DNA from: Nissolia schottii
Taxonomy: Eukaryota > Streptophyta > Magnoliopsida > Fabales > Fabaceae
DNA length: 64,000 nt
Reading direction: 5' to 3'
Assembly (NCBI GenBank): GCA_003254905.1
Contig: QANU01112598.1
Location: 186,001-250,000, forward strand
Of this stretch, positions 47,624 through 60,900 are shown piece after piece. The notes below the pieces were generated by a model. The model did not search any database and was not told the origin of the DNA. It worked only from the letters and a program-made list of their open reading frames with translations. The translations under genes were made by a program, and so were the position numbers. Every line of letters starts with the position of its first letter. The stretch's first letter is position 1.

Positions 47624-48816
47624 GTAATAATAGAGTAAGAATAAGCAAAGCTTTTCAAGCTTTGATAAATTAGTTAGATGACAACTATGCAAGCTGTCAG
47701 TTAGTTAAGTTACCTAACTTTGATTAGGAAGCTTGCAATCCAAGCTACCATGTATGTATATATTGAACAATGACTTCAATACACAATGAGAATTCGTTTT
47801 CCTCACTTCTATTTCTGATATGGTATCGTCACTGATCTCCAGCTTCCGCTTCTTTGATCTCCATTTCCTCTCTCACCTTGCTGCCATGGCGTTTTTCTGA
47901 TCAAGCTTGTTGCACAAGGCGTTCTTACACAAATTCTCCATTCTTCTTTTCCCTGTTACTTCTGTTCTTCACCAGCTACTGCAATGGCTGCTGCAACTTT
48001 GATTCAAGATCCGGCTCAGGGTCCGACGTCTCCCTTCTACCTCCACCCTAACGAGAATCCATCATTGATTCTCGTTTCTTCCTTGTTGAATGGCTCCAAC
48101 TACCATAGTTGGTCCAGGGAAATGAGAATGGCCTTTCTATCAAAGAACAAGGTGAAATTTGTGGATGGATCTATCACCATGCCTTCAGTTTCTTCTGCTT
48201 TGTTTGGGCAATGGGAGAGGTGCAATCATATGGTGTTATCTTGGCTAATTTGAGCTGTGGAACCCTCCATTGCACAGAGTGTGCTTTGGATCGAAAAAGC
48301 TCATGAGGTGTGGCGTGAGCTTAAGGAAAGGTTCAGCCAAGGAGATTTGTTGCGGATTGCAGACTTGCAAGAAGAAATCTCCCTCATGCACCAAGGTGAC
48401 CAATCTGTTACTCAATTCTTTACAGACCTTAAAGTGATTTGGGATGAATTGGATATCTTTCACCCCATTCCCTCTTGCAAATGTAGCATAGCTTGTAGTT
48501 GTGGTGCATACCGATAGGGCTATCAAATTCTTAAAGGGATTGAATGATTCATATCATACCGTGAGGTCACAGGTTCTAATCATGGATCCTCTCCCTGCTC
48601 TTAATAGAGTAAGAATAAGCAAAGCTTTTCAAGCTTTGATAAATTAGATAGATGACAGCTATGCAAGCTGTCAGTTAGTTAAGTTACCGAACTTTGATTA
48701 AGAAGCTTGCAATCCAAGCTATCATGTATGTATATATTGAACAATGACAACTTGCATAGTTGTCATCTAACTAATTTATCAAAGCTTGAAAAGCTTTGCT
48801 TATTCTTACTCTATTA
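47624..48816 (+). mobile_element. Truncated copia element with rearranged LTR
   Basis: The 5' LTR is about 47624-47820, starting TGTAATAATAGAG. It is followed by TGGTATCG at 47821, a decayed tRNA-iMet primer-binding site, then by a gag start. There is no pol. A second, partial LTR copy in the same direction is at 48602-48748, and it is followed at once by an inverted copy of the first 68 bases of the LTR (48749-48816). Internal deletion and an inverted LTR piece show rearrangement after or during insertion. Confidence 0.82.
47984..48590 (+). pseudogene. Copia gag fragment
   Basis: N-terminal part of a Ty1/copia gag (UBN2/retrotran-gag type): NPSLILVSSLLNGSNYHSWS, then MRMAFLSKNKVKFVDGSI, and after one in-frame stop (48251-48253) AHEVWRELKERFSQGDLLRI, LQEEISLMHQGDQSVTQFF and VIWDELDIFHPIP. 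A frame change follows, with ILKGLNDSYHTVRSQVLIMD. The zinc knuckle and all pol domains are missing. It is not functional. Confidence 0.88.
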
Positions 48817-49860
48817 TGTAATTTCTCTTTGCAATTCTTCTTCTTCTTCTTCTCATAATCTGTGTTTATTTTTCCTTTAAACATGAGCTAATTTCCTTAG
48901 CTTAGGAGCTTAGGGCTTTGATGTAGACCTTTGCTACTATGTCAATTTAATTGAGGTTATTCAGTTTATGGTTAGTTTGTTGTATTACTTTACGCCTTGC
49001 TTAATTAATACTTTGATCATCTGATCATTGAGTAATTGATTTCTTGTCTTGTAAGCAACTTGAGAGAGGGAATACAGGAGTGTAACTACTAAAGTAATCG
49101 TAGGTTGAGCAAAAGTCGAAGAAGAGTCAATGCGACCTATGCGATTTTATTTAGGAATTCATAAATAAATTTATAATTCTAATGAGTTAGTTTGTGCTAT
49201 GAGATTAAGCATCCAATTTAAGAGAATATATTATTAATTGTTCTCGAGAGAGACTAGTAATTGAAATAAGAATTCCAACTGGCAATACAGTAAATCATAT
49301 ACTTGGTTAACGAAAACATATACTTACCTATTTTCAAATCAAATTTTAAATAATTGGTATAAAAAATAAATTTTCAAATTTCTATTTTTAGTTTATTTAA
49401 TAATTTGGAAGGATGTTAAACGAAGATTTATATCATTTTTTTTACGGGGAAGATTTATATTATTATATACCCTAAAGCGATTGATCTTATTAAATTTTAC
49501 TTACTTAACAGACTACATGCAACAACAAGTTTTGTCTCATCAAGTGAGATTGACTACATAAATTAAATTAAATGATGCGATAATTTATGCGTCCATTTTT
49601 GGTGGGGCCGCAATTATCATATCTAATTAATTATCTTATTGTATTTTACTTTAAACAATCAACAAACTAAATATAAAGAATGATTTTACGAAAAAATTAT
49701 TTGACATACCAATATAATCACATGTCATGATAACTTAGTAAGATAACACAAAATCTTAGTAAAACAAGGAAAAAAAATAAAAAAGCTAACAAAAGAAGAG
49801 GAAATTAATAATGATCCTTTCTAGAATTGTCCACTTGAGTAGAGGTAAGACCATTAAACT
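48817..49860. other. Spacer and promoter region of the C2H2 gene
   Basis: No gene seen. CTT repeats lie at 48838-48855. The last few hundred bases are the promoter of the zinc-finger gene and are strongly AT-rich. Confidence 0.5.
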
Positions 49861-49870
49861 TATATATAAA
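49861..49870 (+). promoter_or_regulatory. TATA box of the C2H2 gene
   Basis: TATATATAAA lies 69 bases before the start codon at 49939. The usual spacing would place transcription start around 49895-49900, giving a leader of about 40 bases. Confidence 0.6.
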
Positions 49871-49938
49871 GCCCTTTGCTATCCTTATTTTTAGTTATAA
49901 CTACAATACACGACACACAATTGAAAAGCACTAAGACA

Positions 49939-50571
49939 ATGGAGCCATCATCTACTCAAGATGGCAAGAAGGACAAGGAGGAAACAAATAGCAGCAACCC
50001 ATCAAAGGATCAGGCAAGAAAAAATAAAAAGGTATTTTGCTGTAAGTATTGCGATAAGACATTCTCCAATAGCCAAGCCTTGGGTGGCCATCAGAATGCA
50101 CACAAGGAAGAGAGAGCAAAAGCCAAAAGGGACAATATTCTCAACCTCGCTTCCGCTTATAACAGTGGTGGCGGTGCATTGCAATTTGGCAGTATGGAGA
50201 ATTATTATTTTCCCCAATTTGGCAATAGACCAAGATTAGGATTTCAGCCTCTAGCGGCGGTTCAGAAACCGCCGCCTCATGCTGCTCTTGGACGCAGCTG
50301 CCTTCATAATGTGTTACTCGAAAATTCCAAACCTAGCATGCTTCCGCTACAATTATTGACGGCGGACCGTAGCGGATTTCACCACAATGACAATCACAAA
50401 ATGGATTTTTTCAAGTATTGCGGAAGACAACCGAATTCATGGCTATCGCCGCAGCCACAACCGAGATTATTTGAAAATCAAGATCCTCGCCAAGCAAGTG
50501 GTTCCTTAATGAGATCTGGAATTGAAGAAGCGTCCGATTCAAAGGAGCTTGATTTAACGCTAAAGCTTTAA
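49939..50571 (+). CDS. Single C2H2 zinc-finger protein with EAR motif
   Basis: Predicted 210-aa intronless plant zinc-finger protein, probably a nuclear transcriptional repressor. It has one C2H2 finger with Cys35, Cys38, His51 and His55 and the plant-specific QALGGH core in [17 protein letters not shown] Lys/Glu-rich N-terminus precedes it, and RAKAKR after it could be a nuclear signal. The middle is Pro/Gln/Asn-rich. The C-terminus ELDLTLKL is an LxLxL-type EAR repression motif (about residues 203-210). The ATG at 49939 is the first one in frame. A TATA box stands at 49861. Relatives in this family act in organ, trichome and stress development; which one is closest here I cannot tell. Confidence 0.93.
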   Translation: MEPSSTQDGKKDKEETNSSNPSKDQARKNKKVFCCKYCDKTFSNSQALGGHQNAHKEERAKAKRDNILNLASAYNSGGGALQFGSMENYYFPQFGNRPRLGFQPLAAVQKPPPHAALGRSCLHNVLLENSKPSMLPLQLLTADRSGFHHNDNHKMDFFKYCGRQPNSWLSPQPQPRLFENQDPRQASGSLMRSGIEEASDSKELDLTLKL

Positions 50572-53211
50572 AATCTCAAGAAACTGCATAATAATACCAT
50601 GGAGCTTGAGGAATTCTAGTGACAAATTGCAGGTTAGTACATAATGTGTAACTCATTAATATGAGTACATGGATCAAAATAGAATTTTACTACCAAATGA
50701 TGTCATCAAATTCCTGGAATCGTGTAATCAAACTCTCCGCACAATGCGGACGAAGATCACATAAGATTGAGATTTTAATTACTTTGATAGATTCTTAGGA
50801 ATAGAGTTTTCTATATATAGAGTTTTATATATATTGACAAGTTTTTTTTTAGAGGTATGTATACTGACAAGTTGTTCTTAGTTGAATAATATTTTGTTTT
50901 TCTTTTCTTTTCTTGTAAACACTCATTTAGTTTTCAATTTCATTCTTTGATAATTAATTATGCATTACTTATACATATTACATGATGGTAGACTCTTCTT
51001 CCCATATAAGAACTATATAAGAATTATACAAATATTATAGAATTATAGTTCCAAAAGAAAAATGTTTGAACATAGAAATCACAAATCACAAACAATTGCC
51101 GACTTAAATGTGTATTATATCTATTTTTTAGATCATCAAAATCGTACGAAATGATTTTTCCGATAGATGGATGCATGAAAGACTTAAATCCAATTCAATG
51201 ATTACATTGAAGAAATTTAAGTGTATACGTGTGTATGTGCACATAATAACAATTGGATGATGAAAAATCTTTTTATTAAAAAACGTAAGGTTTTTTTTTT
51301 TTCCAAGTACTTGGTCTCAAAACATAAACAAAACCAACATGCCGTTTGATAGTGGGCGTATGGGAGAGCATCGATTATAAAAACATGAGTTCATTTAGTT
51401 GATTTATTAAACAACATGGAAAAATATTATCTAGACAGCTGAGTAGATTAACCTTAAAACAACAATGATTAATTACAATTGATGATAAAGTAACAATGAT
51501 TGATTAGTACCTTTCGGCAGTTCATTCTCTGTTTTTATTTTTATTTTATTTTAAATCTTGTAATGTCGTTGATAATAATAAAAGACAATTTGTGACTCTA
51601 TGAAGCACTAACATAGACACACAAAAAATACATGGACAAAGCAAAATTTAATATTTATAATAATATCCTGATGGCAAGTAAAACACATTTATTGGTGTCA
51701 ATCATGTGTTGAACACGCAAACAAAATAATTTCACGAAGTGTTTATACTTTAGATGCAACTACTTTACGATTTAGGGAGAAGTAATTGCCTCTTGTACAG
51801 ATTATACAATAAATTACAATACTTATTGTATATATTTTATTTATTCTTACCAATTGCTGCATTTATTCAATTTATCCACAAATATTTTACATCAATGTCA
51901 ACAAATCCCTCCTCATATAATATCCAAAACAAAAAACAAAATCCTCTTCATATATATACATAAATAAATATGCACATGATAATATTTTCTTTCAGTAAAT
52001 GTACATGATAATATTTTACATAGGATTCTTGACACAATTTCAAGTTAAAATGGTGGTTTGAAAAGATTCTCTTATAATAACAACTCCAAAATTCAAACCC
52101 TTAAAAGTGTGTTTGAAAATCAACAAAAATTAGAAATAATTTGATTTAAAAATTAAATCTTGTGTTCGGGAGTTTTAAGACTAAAAAATGAGATCACTTA
52201 AAAAAATTGTATTTAAAATCATAAAAATATTGATAGGATTTATTAAGAATTGATTTGATTTTAAAATTTAAAAACAAACTATAAATCAAATCAAATTATA
52301 TTTTAATCATCCAAAACCTAATCTAATACATTTTAAACTCAAGAATTAATTTCTAAATGAATTCAAAATTCTTTTTTTTCATATATATAATCACTTCAAA
52401 TATAGGATTTAATTTATAAATCAAATCAAATCAATTCCTTTTCAGACCAAAAAGGAAAAAATCAATTCAATTCCTAAATTTAGTCATTCCAAAATTTGAA
52501 CTCTTAAAAATATGGCAAGTAAAGTTCATCATATTCAATATATTTTACTGAAGTGACTACTATTAATTTTACATATATTTTTTTCCTAAAACACCCTTCT
52601 TTCTTTTTAATTAAAAGAATAATCTAAAATTTATTTTTTATTATAATAAAATTTTATCAAAACATGTTAATGTTAATTTTTTTTGAAAAATATTTTAGTT
52701 ATTTAAATTAATCTCTAATATTGTTTTCTTGGTACAAAATCTTTAATATTATTTAATTAAAGATATACATTCGCTAGCTATACAAATACGGATGATATGT
52801 AATACTATTTTTAATAATTTTATACTTTCGCTAGATATCAAATATTGATAATTTATGTATTTAATATGAGTATTTATAACTAAATATTAAATTGTTTTTT
52901 TATCTCTTGATACAGTAAATTGTTTAAATAACGTCACATTGAGTATTTTTAAAGTTAATAAATTAAATGAATAAACCAAAATTTTATTGATAAATCGTAA
53001 TATACAACTACACACTTTATTTTGTCACATATAATGTTTATATAATTAAAAAATTATCAAACATATGGTAGAATAACTTATTACAATTTATCAAATATTT
53101 TTTCATAATGTTTTTTAATACAAAAATAAATTGGTCATTCATAATAAATGATTATATTTATTTGATGAAAATCTTTTGCTACAAGTCTATCCTTTTACTT
53201 GTTAATTGTGT
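50572..53211. other. AT-rich intergenic DNA, no gene seen
   Basis: The early part fits the C2H2 3' UTR. The rest is extremely AT-rich. Two phrases at about 52084-52113 and 52484-52513 (CCAAAATT..AA.CCTTAAAA types) are near-direct repeats and may mark the ends of a small decayed element. Confidence 0.5.
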
Positions 53212-54020
53212 CATTTGGATGTCTTTTAATGGTAAAACTCACTTGCACCCTACAACTTTGGAATGATTGGGAGGAGGAACAAGGGTCTAAGTTTTATTTT
53301 GGAGTAAAGCATTATACTCTTCTTGCATGACTTGATGCCAATGTGTGGTTCTCAAAGCTACTAGGACATTTTTAGGATTTAGGGTATCATTAGTTGGTGA
53401 TTTAGATAAGAGTGTAGCTGCTTATGTTTTAGGCTTGTGAATTCTAGATTTGGATCTGGTCTTCATGGGGTGTTGATTTGTAGGAAGGGTCAGAAGTGGG
53501 GCCACATGGATATTCAGTAGATGAGAATTCACATGTACAAGGATAACCAGTAGTAAGTTGGGTAATGGATAACAAATTCTTTCAAATATTTGGCACAACT
53601 AGAACATCATTTAGAGTTAAATCAAAAGTAGAAGACAAAGGAATATTGGTATCACTGAAATGAGAAATATCCAGAGTAGCACCATTTTCCACAACAACAT
53701 ATTGATTACAGCATATGAGTCATGAAGTGTCATAGTAGCGAGGGCAGGGGATAAAACATCTGGTTAATAAGAATGATTATAGCATTGAGGACAAGATAAT
53801 GCATTATGATTCTTGCATTTGCAAATTTGACGAAGTATTGTAGGGGATGGAGAAGTGCGATTGGGAAACTTAGCAGGCTCAAGACTTGTTTGTGAATGCA
53901 GAGCAAAGCCACAATCTTTAAACCGGAAATTCGCCCAACTTGACCGAGATTGTGATTTTCTTCCTTGGCTATCACGGTTAGCATAGAACGCTAGAGTGAT
54001 TGCCATCTAATTTATTGCTG
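53212..54020 (-). mobile_element. Copia remnant: zinc knuckle joined to RT start
   Basis: Minus strand. In coding order: a gag tail with ANRDSQGRKSQSRSS, a decayed zinc knuckle ICKCKNHNALSCPQCYNHSY, spacer, then HPMKTRSKS and the start of reverse transcriptase (MQEEYNALLQNKT, then VVGCKWVFTIKRHP). In a full copia element, protease and integrase lie between these parts, so an internal deletion has removed them. Stops and shifts are frequent. It is the continuation of the gag at 55850-56582. Confidence 0.82.
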
Positions 54021-55849
54021 ACGTCCGAGTGCCATAATTGATCAGTCATGGAGGAAGTGATTGATATGATGGTACAGGTGTGATGACCCGTTTTCCTAAG
54101 TATCTTAGGAAGGGTCATGAAAAACGCACTGCCTGCTTGCATGCTGCAGCGGTTCGACGATTCCACCCCATATCGCTTAAGTTGTTTGGGGTAGGGGTTT
54201 TTCGCCCCTATAAATAAAGACCCTCATATGGAGTTTCAATTGCTAATTTCCTTTAAAGTTCATGAGGTTCCACCCAGTGTTAGATATTTGGCTCTATTAT
54301 TAATTTGTGAAGAACCAGTACCTCCTCCTAGGATGTCAATGCTATGCCGCTTGGAGTTCTCAGTAGAATGCTCTTCAGTCCTTGTCCTTTTCAGGTGAGA
54401 GAAGGTCCTAGTGTGTCAACGGTGTGCCGTTTTGCAGTCCTTCAATGTAGTCAATTTTAATTTATCAGTTCAGTTTATTTATTTATTTAGTTATTTATTT
54501 ATTCAACTAATTAATTAATTGATTAATTAGTTTACTTATTTGTTTATTTATTTATTTAGTTATATGCTTAGTGTTGCTTGCATATGTAGGCTTAGGCAGA
54601 GACTTATATACTTAGATATGATAAGTCAGGATTATGCTAAGCTTTCCATAATTGGTAGTAACATAGGTTATACATATATAACGACAAATTCAATATGCAG
54701 GTGTCGTAATTAGATTACCAAGATAATTAACATCATAATTAATGTACTATGTGAATCTTAGGATAGTAGACTTAGTATTCCATAATTAAATTAGATCAGT
54801 ACCCCAACACGAGTCCAGCATCCTTAATAAGTCTTATTTCTAGATTTAGCATATCCACAGATTCAGTTATCCAACATAGTTCCCATAGTCAAAAGCTAGT
54901 CTAGAAATAGTAACCATTGCTAATTTGCGATAATTCTAAGATAGGTAGTTATTTAACAATAACCATCAATAAACCCCAACAATTAGTCCGAAGCAGTAGC
55001 ACTCCTATCCCGAGGTCATGATAGTCAACCTATACTTAGTAAACCATTAGTGATCATCTAGTAACCCGTAGTCAACCATAACAAGGTAGTTAACCAACAC
55101 AGTAATACTTACCAGTACCTCCATTAGTTAGACATTGCAGAGGTAGCATGTTGTTGAGCATAGATGTAACGATCCCTGAAATAGCCACCAACATGCAAGG
55201 GATTATTTTCCTTACGAAAGCCTCCTAACGTGTTAATTATGAAAAAGCACAGCTTTTATAAACAAATAATTTGAAAACCTTTTTAAAATAACTAAACTTC
55301 ATAAATGAAATTAAATAAAATTCTTACATAAAATAATAAATTAAATAATTAAAAATACGTAATAGTGTCAGTAGCTCATTGGAGCACTTTACTAAATGAC
55401 ATAAAAATAAACTATTAAATAACTGAAATGAAACTTAAGATAACTCCATGGCAACGTAAAGGTCACCAAGGATCTGATCTACTGAATTCTACTGAACAAG
55501 AGGAGAATCTTCGTCAACGCTATCTAAAAAAAAGGTTGATAAGAGATGAGTAATCGTTCAATGAATGATAGACCCCACAACGACATCAGACATTTTGTAG
55601 ACATGACATACAGATGCAATACATGATATATATCAACCATGAAAATGTTACATAAGTATGATACACAGTATGTAAGACAATTAAAACACAATTAAAGTAG
55701 GGAATTCTCTAGATAGACAATCCGAGCAAGACAGTTTAGTTGTTCCTAAAATGTCTGGGATTTAGTTATACATGTACATGCAGTTTTGCATGTTTTTAGT
55801 TGTAATAAAAATTAGTTTAAAATACAATTAATTTAGTTAATTATTATGC
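54021..55849. mobile_element. Insertion inside the copia remnant, probably LTR-derived
   Basis: About 1.8 kb of non-coding DNA separating two parts of one copia gag. Near 54081 a possible LTR begins TGATGACCCG, followed by TATAAATA at 54209-54216 and a T/A-rich minisatellite-like stretch (ATTAATTAATTGATTAATTA at about 54505-54535). Near 55166 GTAACGATCCCTGAAATAGC resembles starts of gypsy-type LTRs. No matching second LTR or target duplication was found, so it may be one or two solo or partial LTRs. Confidence 0.5.
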
Positions 55850-56600
55850 ACAATCACGTTTTATCACGTTTATAGGTTTTCGCAAGGGAACTAGTCTCTC
55901 GCATGTCAGCCTCAACTTTCGGATTGTGGCAATAGGAAGACGTAACTTGGTGGTGGTGAATGGAGTGTAATTTGAACCAAGTCCTCGAAGTAGGTAAAAC
56001 ACACCTTATCCTCATCAGAAAGTGGTTTGCCAATAAGAGAAAGATCATCGATAACCTATATTTTTGAAATACCTGATGTACTCGTGTATGGTTTGAGTGG
56101 CCTCCTTGGCCATTAATAGAGATAATGTCTACTTGAGAAGAAATTCATGTTCTATTGAAGCATGTTCAGAAGCGTGTTGGAAGGCTGACCACACCTCACG
56201 AGAAGTCTCTAGATCGACAATGAGACCAAGAGCATCCTCTTATAGTCGACTTAGTATCCATGCTCGGTCGGACAAGTCTGTCTGACTTGGGCCAAAAAGA
56301 AAACTAAGGAATGGGATGATTCAATCGCAAGCTTAAGGATACAGAAGCAGCAAGCCATGCCAAAGGCGAAGGCATTTCACCTGTTATGAAACCACCAAGA
56401 TCCTAAATCTTGATCAAATTCTGCATTTGGGCTCTCTATAAATGGTAGTTTCATGAGGGAGTAAGGTCCAAAGATACAAAATTGCTAATATTGAGAGTAG
56501 TAGGGTAGGGATAAGGAGAATTGGTGGAGGACGTTGTGTTTGTCTTTCTAGAGTTTGGGGTGGAGTTTGAGGTGTTAGCCATTTTTTGGCTTTGTACCAC
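55850..56600 (-). mobile_element. Copia gag and primer-binding site
   Basis: The minus-strand gag starts at the ATG at 56582 (MANTSNSTPNS, then LNISNFVSLDLTP). It continues with shifts as SREVWSAFQHASEHASIEHE, MAKEATQTIHEYI, GKPLSDEDKVCF and TTKLRLPIATIRKLRL. Directly upstream, GTGGTACAAAGCC (56588-56600, minus) is a decayed tRNA-iMet-like primer-binding site. An LTR should therefore lie at about 56,600-57,080, though no second copy is available to prove it. Confidence 0.85.
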
Positions 56601-57094
56601 ATAGAATTTTATGAGAATGGAAAGTCAAAACTCAAGTTGAGTAGAGACCAACTGTGTTATTAAATAATCTAAACAGTTACACGAGATAATGATAAATCGA
56701 AAAACAAGATACATAACATTTGTTCCTGCAATTTGAGTTTGTCAAAAAGCTCTGGAACTTTTGGCTAATCAAGTACCTCAAAAGTACATGTGAAGCGTGG
56801 TTTAGAGTTAGATTGAGAATGAAAAACAAGAAGAAATAGGTCGCTGCATTTTTTGGAAGACCAAAAATGCGATTATTTTTTACAGCAAAGTTTGCTCAGA
56901 GGGTGTATTGGGAAGATAATTCGTTTGGGCATGGAGCAGGTTAAACGAAACCATGTACAATCTTAAGAGGGAGAGGAGAGAGGCTGCCAATTTCTGTTGA
57001 GAACAAGGAATGGCAAAATGGTGCATATAAAGAATAGGTAGCATTTGATTGTGGCAATTACTAAGCTTTCAAGGCTAAAAAGGACTTATCATAG

Positions 57095-57846
57095 GATGCG
57101 TTAGTTTGCACTTCTTTTTAGAAGTAGTAGCAAAATTACAAGTCGAAGTAGAAGCAAAAAAATTATTTTGCGTTTGGACGTAATTGTAGAAATATTGATA
57201 TTTATAATAAAAGTAGTTAAATTGTTTGGATGCAACAAATAAAAAAAATACTTGTTTTCATAAAATTACAATTAAAGACATTAAAAATTGCTAATAAAAA
57301 AATGTGTTTGGATAGAAAAAAATTATTTTTTGCACATGATGAATTTTATTGTGAAAAATATAAAATTCCTTTATGTTATTTATTTTAAATCAAAATTAAT
57401 TTAATTGCATGTACAATTAATAAAAATTAGTTCAAATAAAATAAAATATGTCAATAGTTACTTGAAAGTATCTATCTTGTAACCCACATGTTTTATATTT
57501 CAAGATGAAATGAGTATTTTTATTCCTATGAAAAATATCATTAACATAAATTGATTTTAAATTGTATTAATAAATGGAAAGAGAGAGTTTATGAGAACAA
57601 AACTATATAAATGACATGAACATTATTAAAGAGAAAAATAATGCATGTATCTAACTTTAATTATGTTTAATTATATAATTAATTTTTTTTATTAAGGAGA
57701 TATTAATAGGTCATTTTTTTTTAATACTTATAAAATCACACACACATATTACATTAATAAAGTACAAAAGGTTTTAGCAACTTAGTCATGATTTTTATCA
57801 CCAGAACATTTTCTTCTCCTAAACTCAACTCACAAACACACCCTTA
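57095..57846. mobile_element. Possible Tourist-like MITE or derivative
   Basis: The left end reads GGATGCGTTAGTTTG, and the reverse complement of the right end reads GGGTGTGTTTGTGAG followed by TAA. Many plant PIF/Harbinger MITEs end in GGGTGTGTTTG with TTA/TAA target sites. The interior is AT-rich and contains GTTTGGA phrases typical of such elements. The left terminus is weak, so confidence is low. Confidence 0.35.
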
Positions 57847-57971
57847 AATAAGGAGATTTTGAATGAGGTCTCACTTGTTCTTGCGGAGTGTTGTTAAGTC
57901 TCTGTCTATAAAAAAAAAGATTAAAAATGAAATCTCAAAAGTGCAGATTTTCTTTTCATTTAAACTCAGTC

Positions 57972-60900
57972 TTACTCTAAAAAGTTCCACTCTAACCCAA
58001 AGCTAATTTCATCGTCCGATGAAAGAAAATTTGTTTCGCTTGGCAATGAATCCAAGAGCGTCTGGCAATCAATGATGTTCTCATATTTCTTGGAAGAGCT
58101 TATGATTTTCACATCTTTCAAATCATGCCACCAACATGTCGTTAGATTGCAACTGCAACATCCCTCTTCCTCTTGTTTGCACATTAGCTTCTCCCAGAAC
58201 ACCTGTTGATTTGCACAATGGAGAAATAGAGTAAGGAGTTACATCTTTTTTGGTCAAAGTTGGAAGTTCTCAAATAATATTAAAAACAACAAACTTCTTT
58301 TGACCCTATTGAAATATACTATGCAAATAACTGTGGTTAATTAGAACATTTACCTACATGAATCCTATGGTTACAGTTTTTTAGAAGATTGAAAAGGTGT
58401 GTGCTTAACTATGTCTTTAAGTGGCGAAAATGAATATGCTCTTGTCAAATTTTCACTGAGTTTTGTAATCTTTTAATATTAATTTATAAGGCGGAAGCTT
58501 AGACAAAACATATGACATAAGAACATAAATAATAAAAGATTACACATGACCAATTCATGTGAAAATCTCCAATTGAAAAGATCAATTGGGTTGGATTGTT
58601 TAACAATGTTTCTCCACTTAGTGTAAAGGTTGTTAATAATAGCCAGTGATAAAGCTACGCACAAGAATCATAGCAGGACGACAAAGCAAAAAAAGAAAAA
58701 AAATTAGTAGTATTTTTTTTTTTTAAGATAGATATATTTTTGGGTCAAATAGATTAAATGTCCTTCAATAAAAATTAAACACAGCTCCTTTAATTTACCT
58801 TTTGACGCAGGACATGTCACTTGAGTTACTAGCCTTAGCAAGAGTAGTAGTTATTAAGACACATATGGCTAGTTCTTTTTAAAAACCCAAAAATGAAAGA
58901 AAAAGAAGGAAAAAAAACTATGCTCATTAAGCAAACAACCTTCCACCAAGATTCTACTCAAGCATCTCAACTTCCAAGGTTAAGGACAAGATTTTCCCTA
59001 CTTTAGACAGAAGATACCTTAATGACGAATCTTCATGTTGTTCTTGTTTGACTTCAGAATAGCACATAATATTATTCTAAGAAAATCTTAGGATCATTTT
59101 AATGGCTTTGCATGGTGAAAGAATGAACAATGAACCACAGAAGTATTCGTTCTTTAGGAGTACTAAAGGAGTTGACGTTGTGCAGGGATTTTCATGGACT
59201 AACAAACAGGCTGTAGAACTTTTTCAAAATCAAACTTATACGAAGAGTGTGTAGAAGCAGAGGAATTCCTAGTTGCGCTGAGTGCAAGACAACCCATTTG
59301 CTCTATTCCATTGAGCATGCAACACATTGCATTTTTGGATCCCACATGTCTCCACTAAACCAGTTGAATTAACCATGGTTAACTAACCCCCTCTCTTTCT
59401 CTTCCTTCTTCACAGACTCCCGTTTCCTTGCAGATCCCCTTTCTCTTCCGTTACACAGCAAATGAATGATTTGAAATGCTTTCCTTAAAAAAAAAAACAA
59501 AAATCTTTCTTCTTTTTTCATATGAAAGAAGCTGTATAATTATAAAATGTGGTTTAAGTAATTTGGTATGGAAGAGATAATAACGCATTTTAACACCATG
59601 ATTTACAACAGACCCAATTGGTTTTGCTATGAAAGAGCTGAGAGTGGAAGCAATGTGACATAACACATTACATAAGTCATTGCGGGATGTTGCATGCTCA
59701 ATGGAACAGAGCAAATAGGATGTCTTGCACTTGGTGCAACTAAGAATTTATCGTAGAAGAAACCCAGAGTAATTCTAACAAAATACTAATATCCTAGGCA
59801 TGAGTAGTAATTGTTTGTGATAGTATATACTATATAGAATCAACCATTTGCAAACAATTTTACTATACATAATGATGCAGTCAAGACATGAAAAGCATTC
59901 TCCCATGCAAAATTGTAAATGAATAACAATAAATTCTTTTATGCTTTCAGTCCGAGATGCATTGATTTGTACTATTCAATATGTGACACCTCAGGTGTGA
60001 CATTAAAAATTGTTAAAATGAGAGACAATAGTGACACACATAATTGAGGAGTCACATATTTAATGATATAGAGTAACATATTTTTCTTCCTTCAAAATAT
60101 TCAAGAATTCTCATGAATCTGTAAGGTCTGGTGATCAGAACGGGAAAATGATGAAGAACAGACTAATATTGTTGCTATGGGATTCAAGGTAATGTCCAAG
60201 CACACGAGAAACTAGTGACAAGGTAGTGGAAGAGTTAGAGCTTCTCAATTCTTACTAATCTTCAAATGACAAACCATTCACTAATCCCTTCTTTTCTTTA
60301 TTTATATGCACTAACTCTTCTACCAACAGGGTCCTAACGGAATCAAATCACAGTGTTTTCAACCAAAAATTAGGTTCGTAAACTTAGAGGAAAATGTGAA
60401 GAATGATAAGAGGTGATGGAACTATGCCGAGCCGTGGACATGAGTGGTGAATGAAAAACACCACCACGAAGGCTCTCCGGAGGATGATTCGAAGACCTGT
60501 CACTGTAGCTCTATTGGACGCTTTAGGTTCGGTTCTCTCTATTTTTCTAAGTTTCAGAGGTGATGCACAACGGGATGACTCTCTCTTTTTTCTAGTATTT
60601 CCATGTCTGGAGATGATTTTAGGGGATGAGAGGATGATTTCTTTATGGGCTGGTGTCTCTCTTTTCTCTCTATTTTCCATCAGTCTATCTCCACCCTTTC
60701 TCATTTCCCTCATTCCCTTTTTATTCTCTTTTTCCTCCATATTTCCCCTCTCAAACCTGTCCATCCTGGAGTGATGATGACCACTCATTGCTAACACTGC
60801 CTAGGGTGCCTTGCACTCCTCTCTGCCAGCAATAGCAGCATCAGTCCATAGTTTCCTACTGTGTCATCAAAGGTTAAAGTGACTTGTGGCTAGGTGTATG

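Noticed and set aside
60384..60797. 137-codon minus-strand frame and its plus-strand counterpart in the F-box gene 2 intron
   Set aside because: Arg/Lys/Glu-rich sequence produced by purine-rich DNA, with no recognisable family. The hydrophobic plus-strand frame is its shadow.
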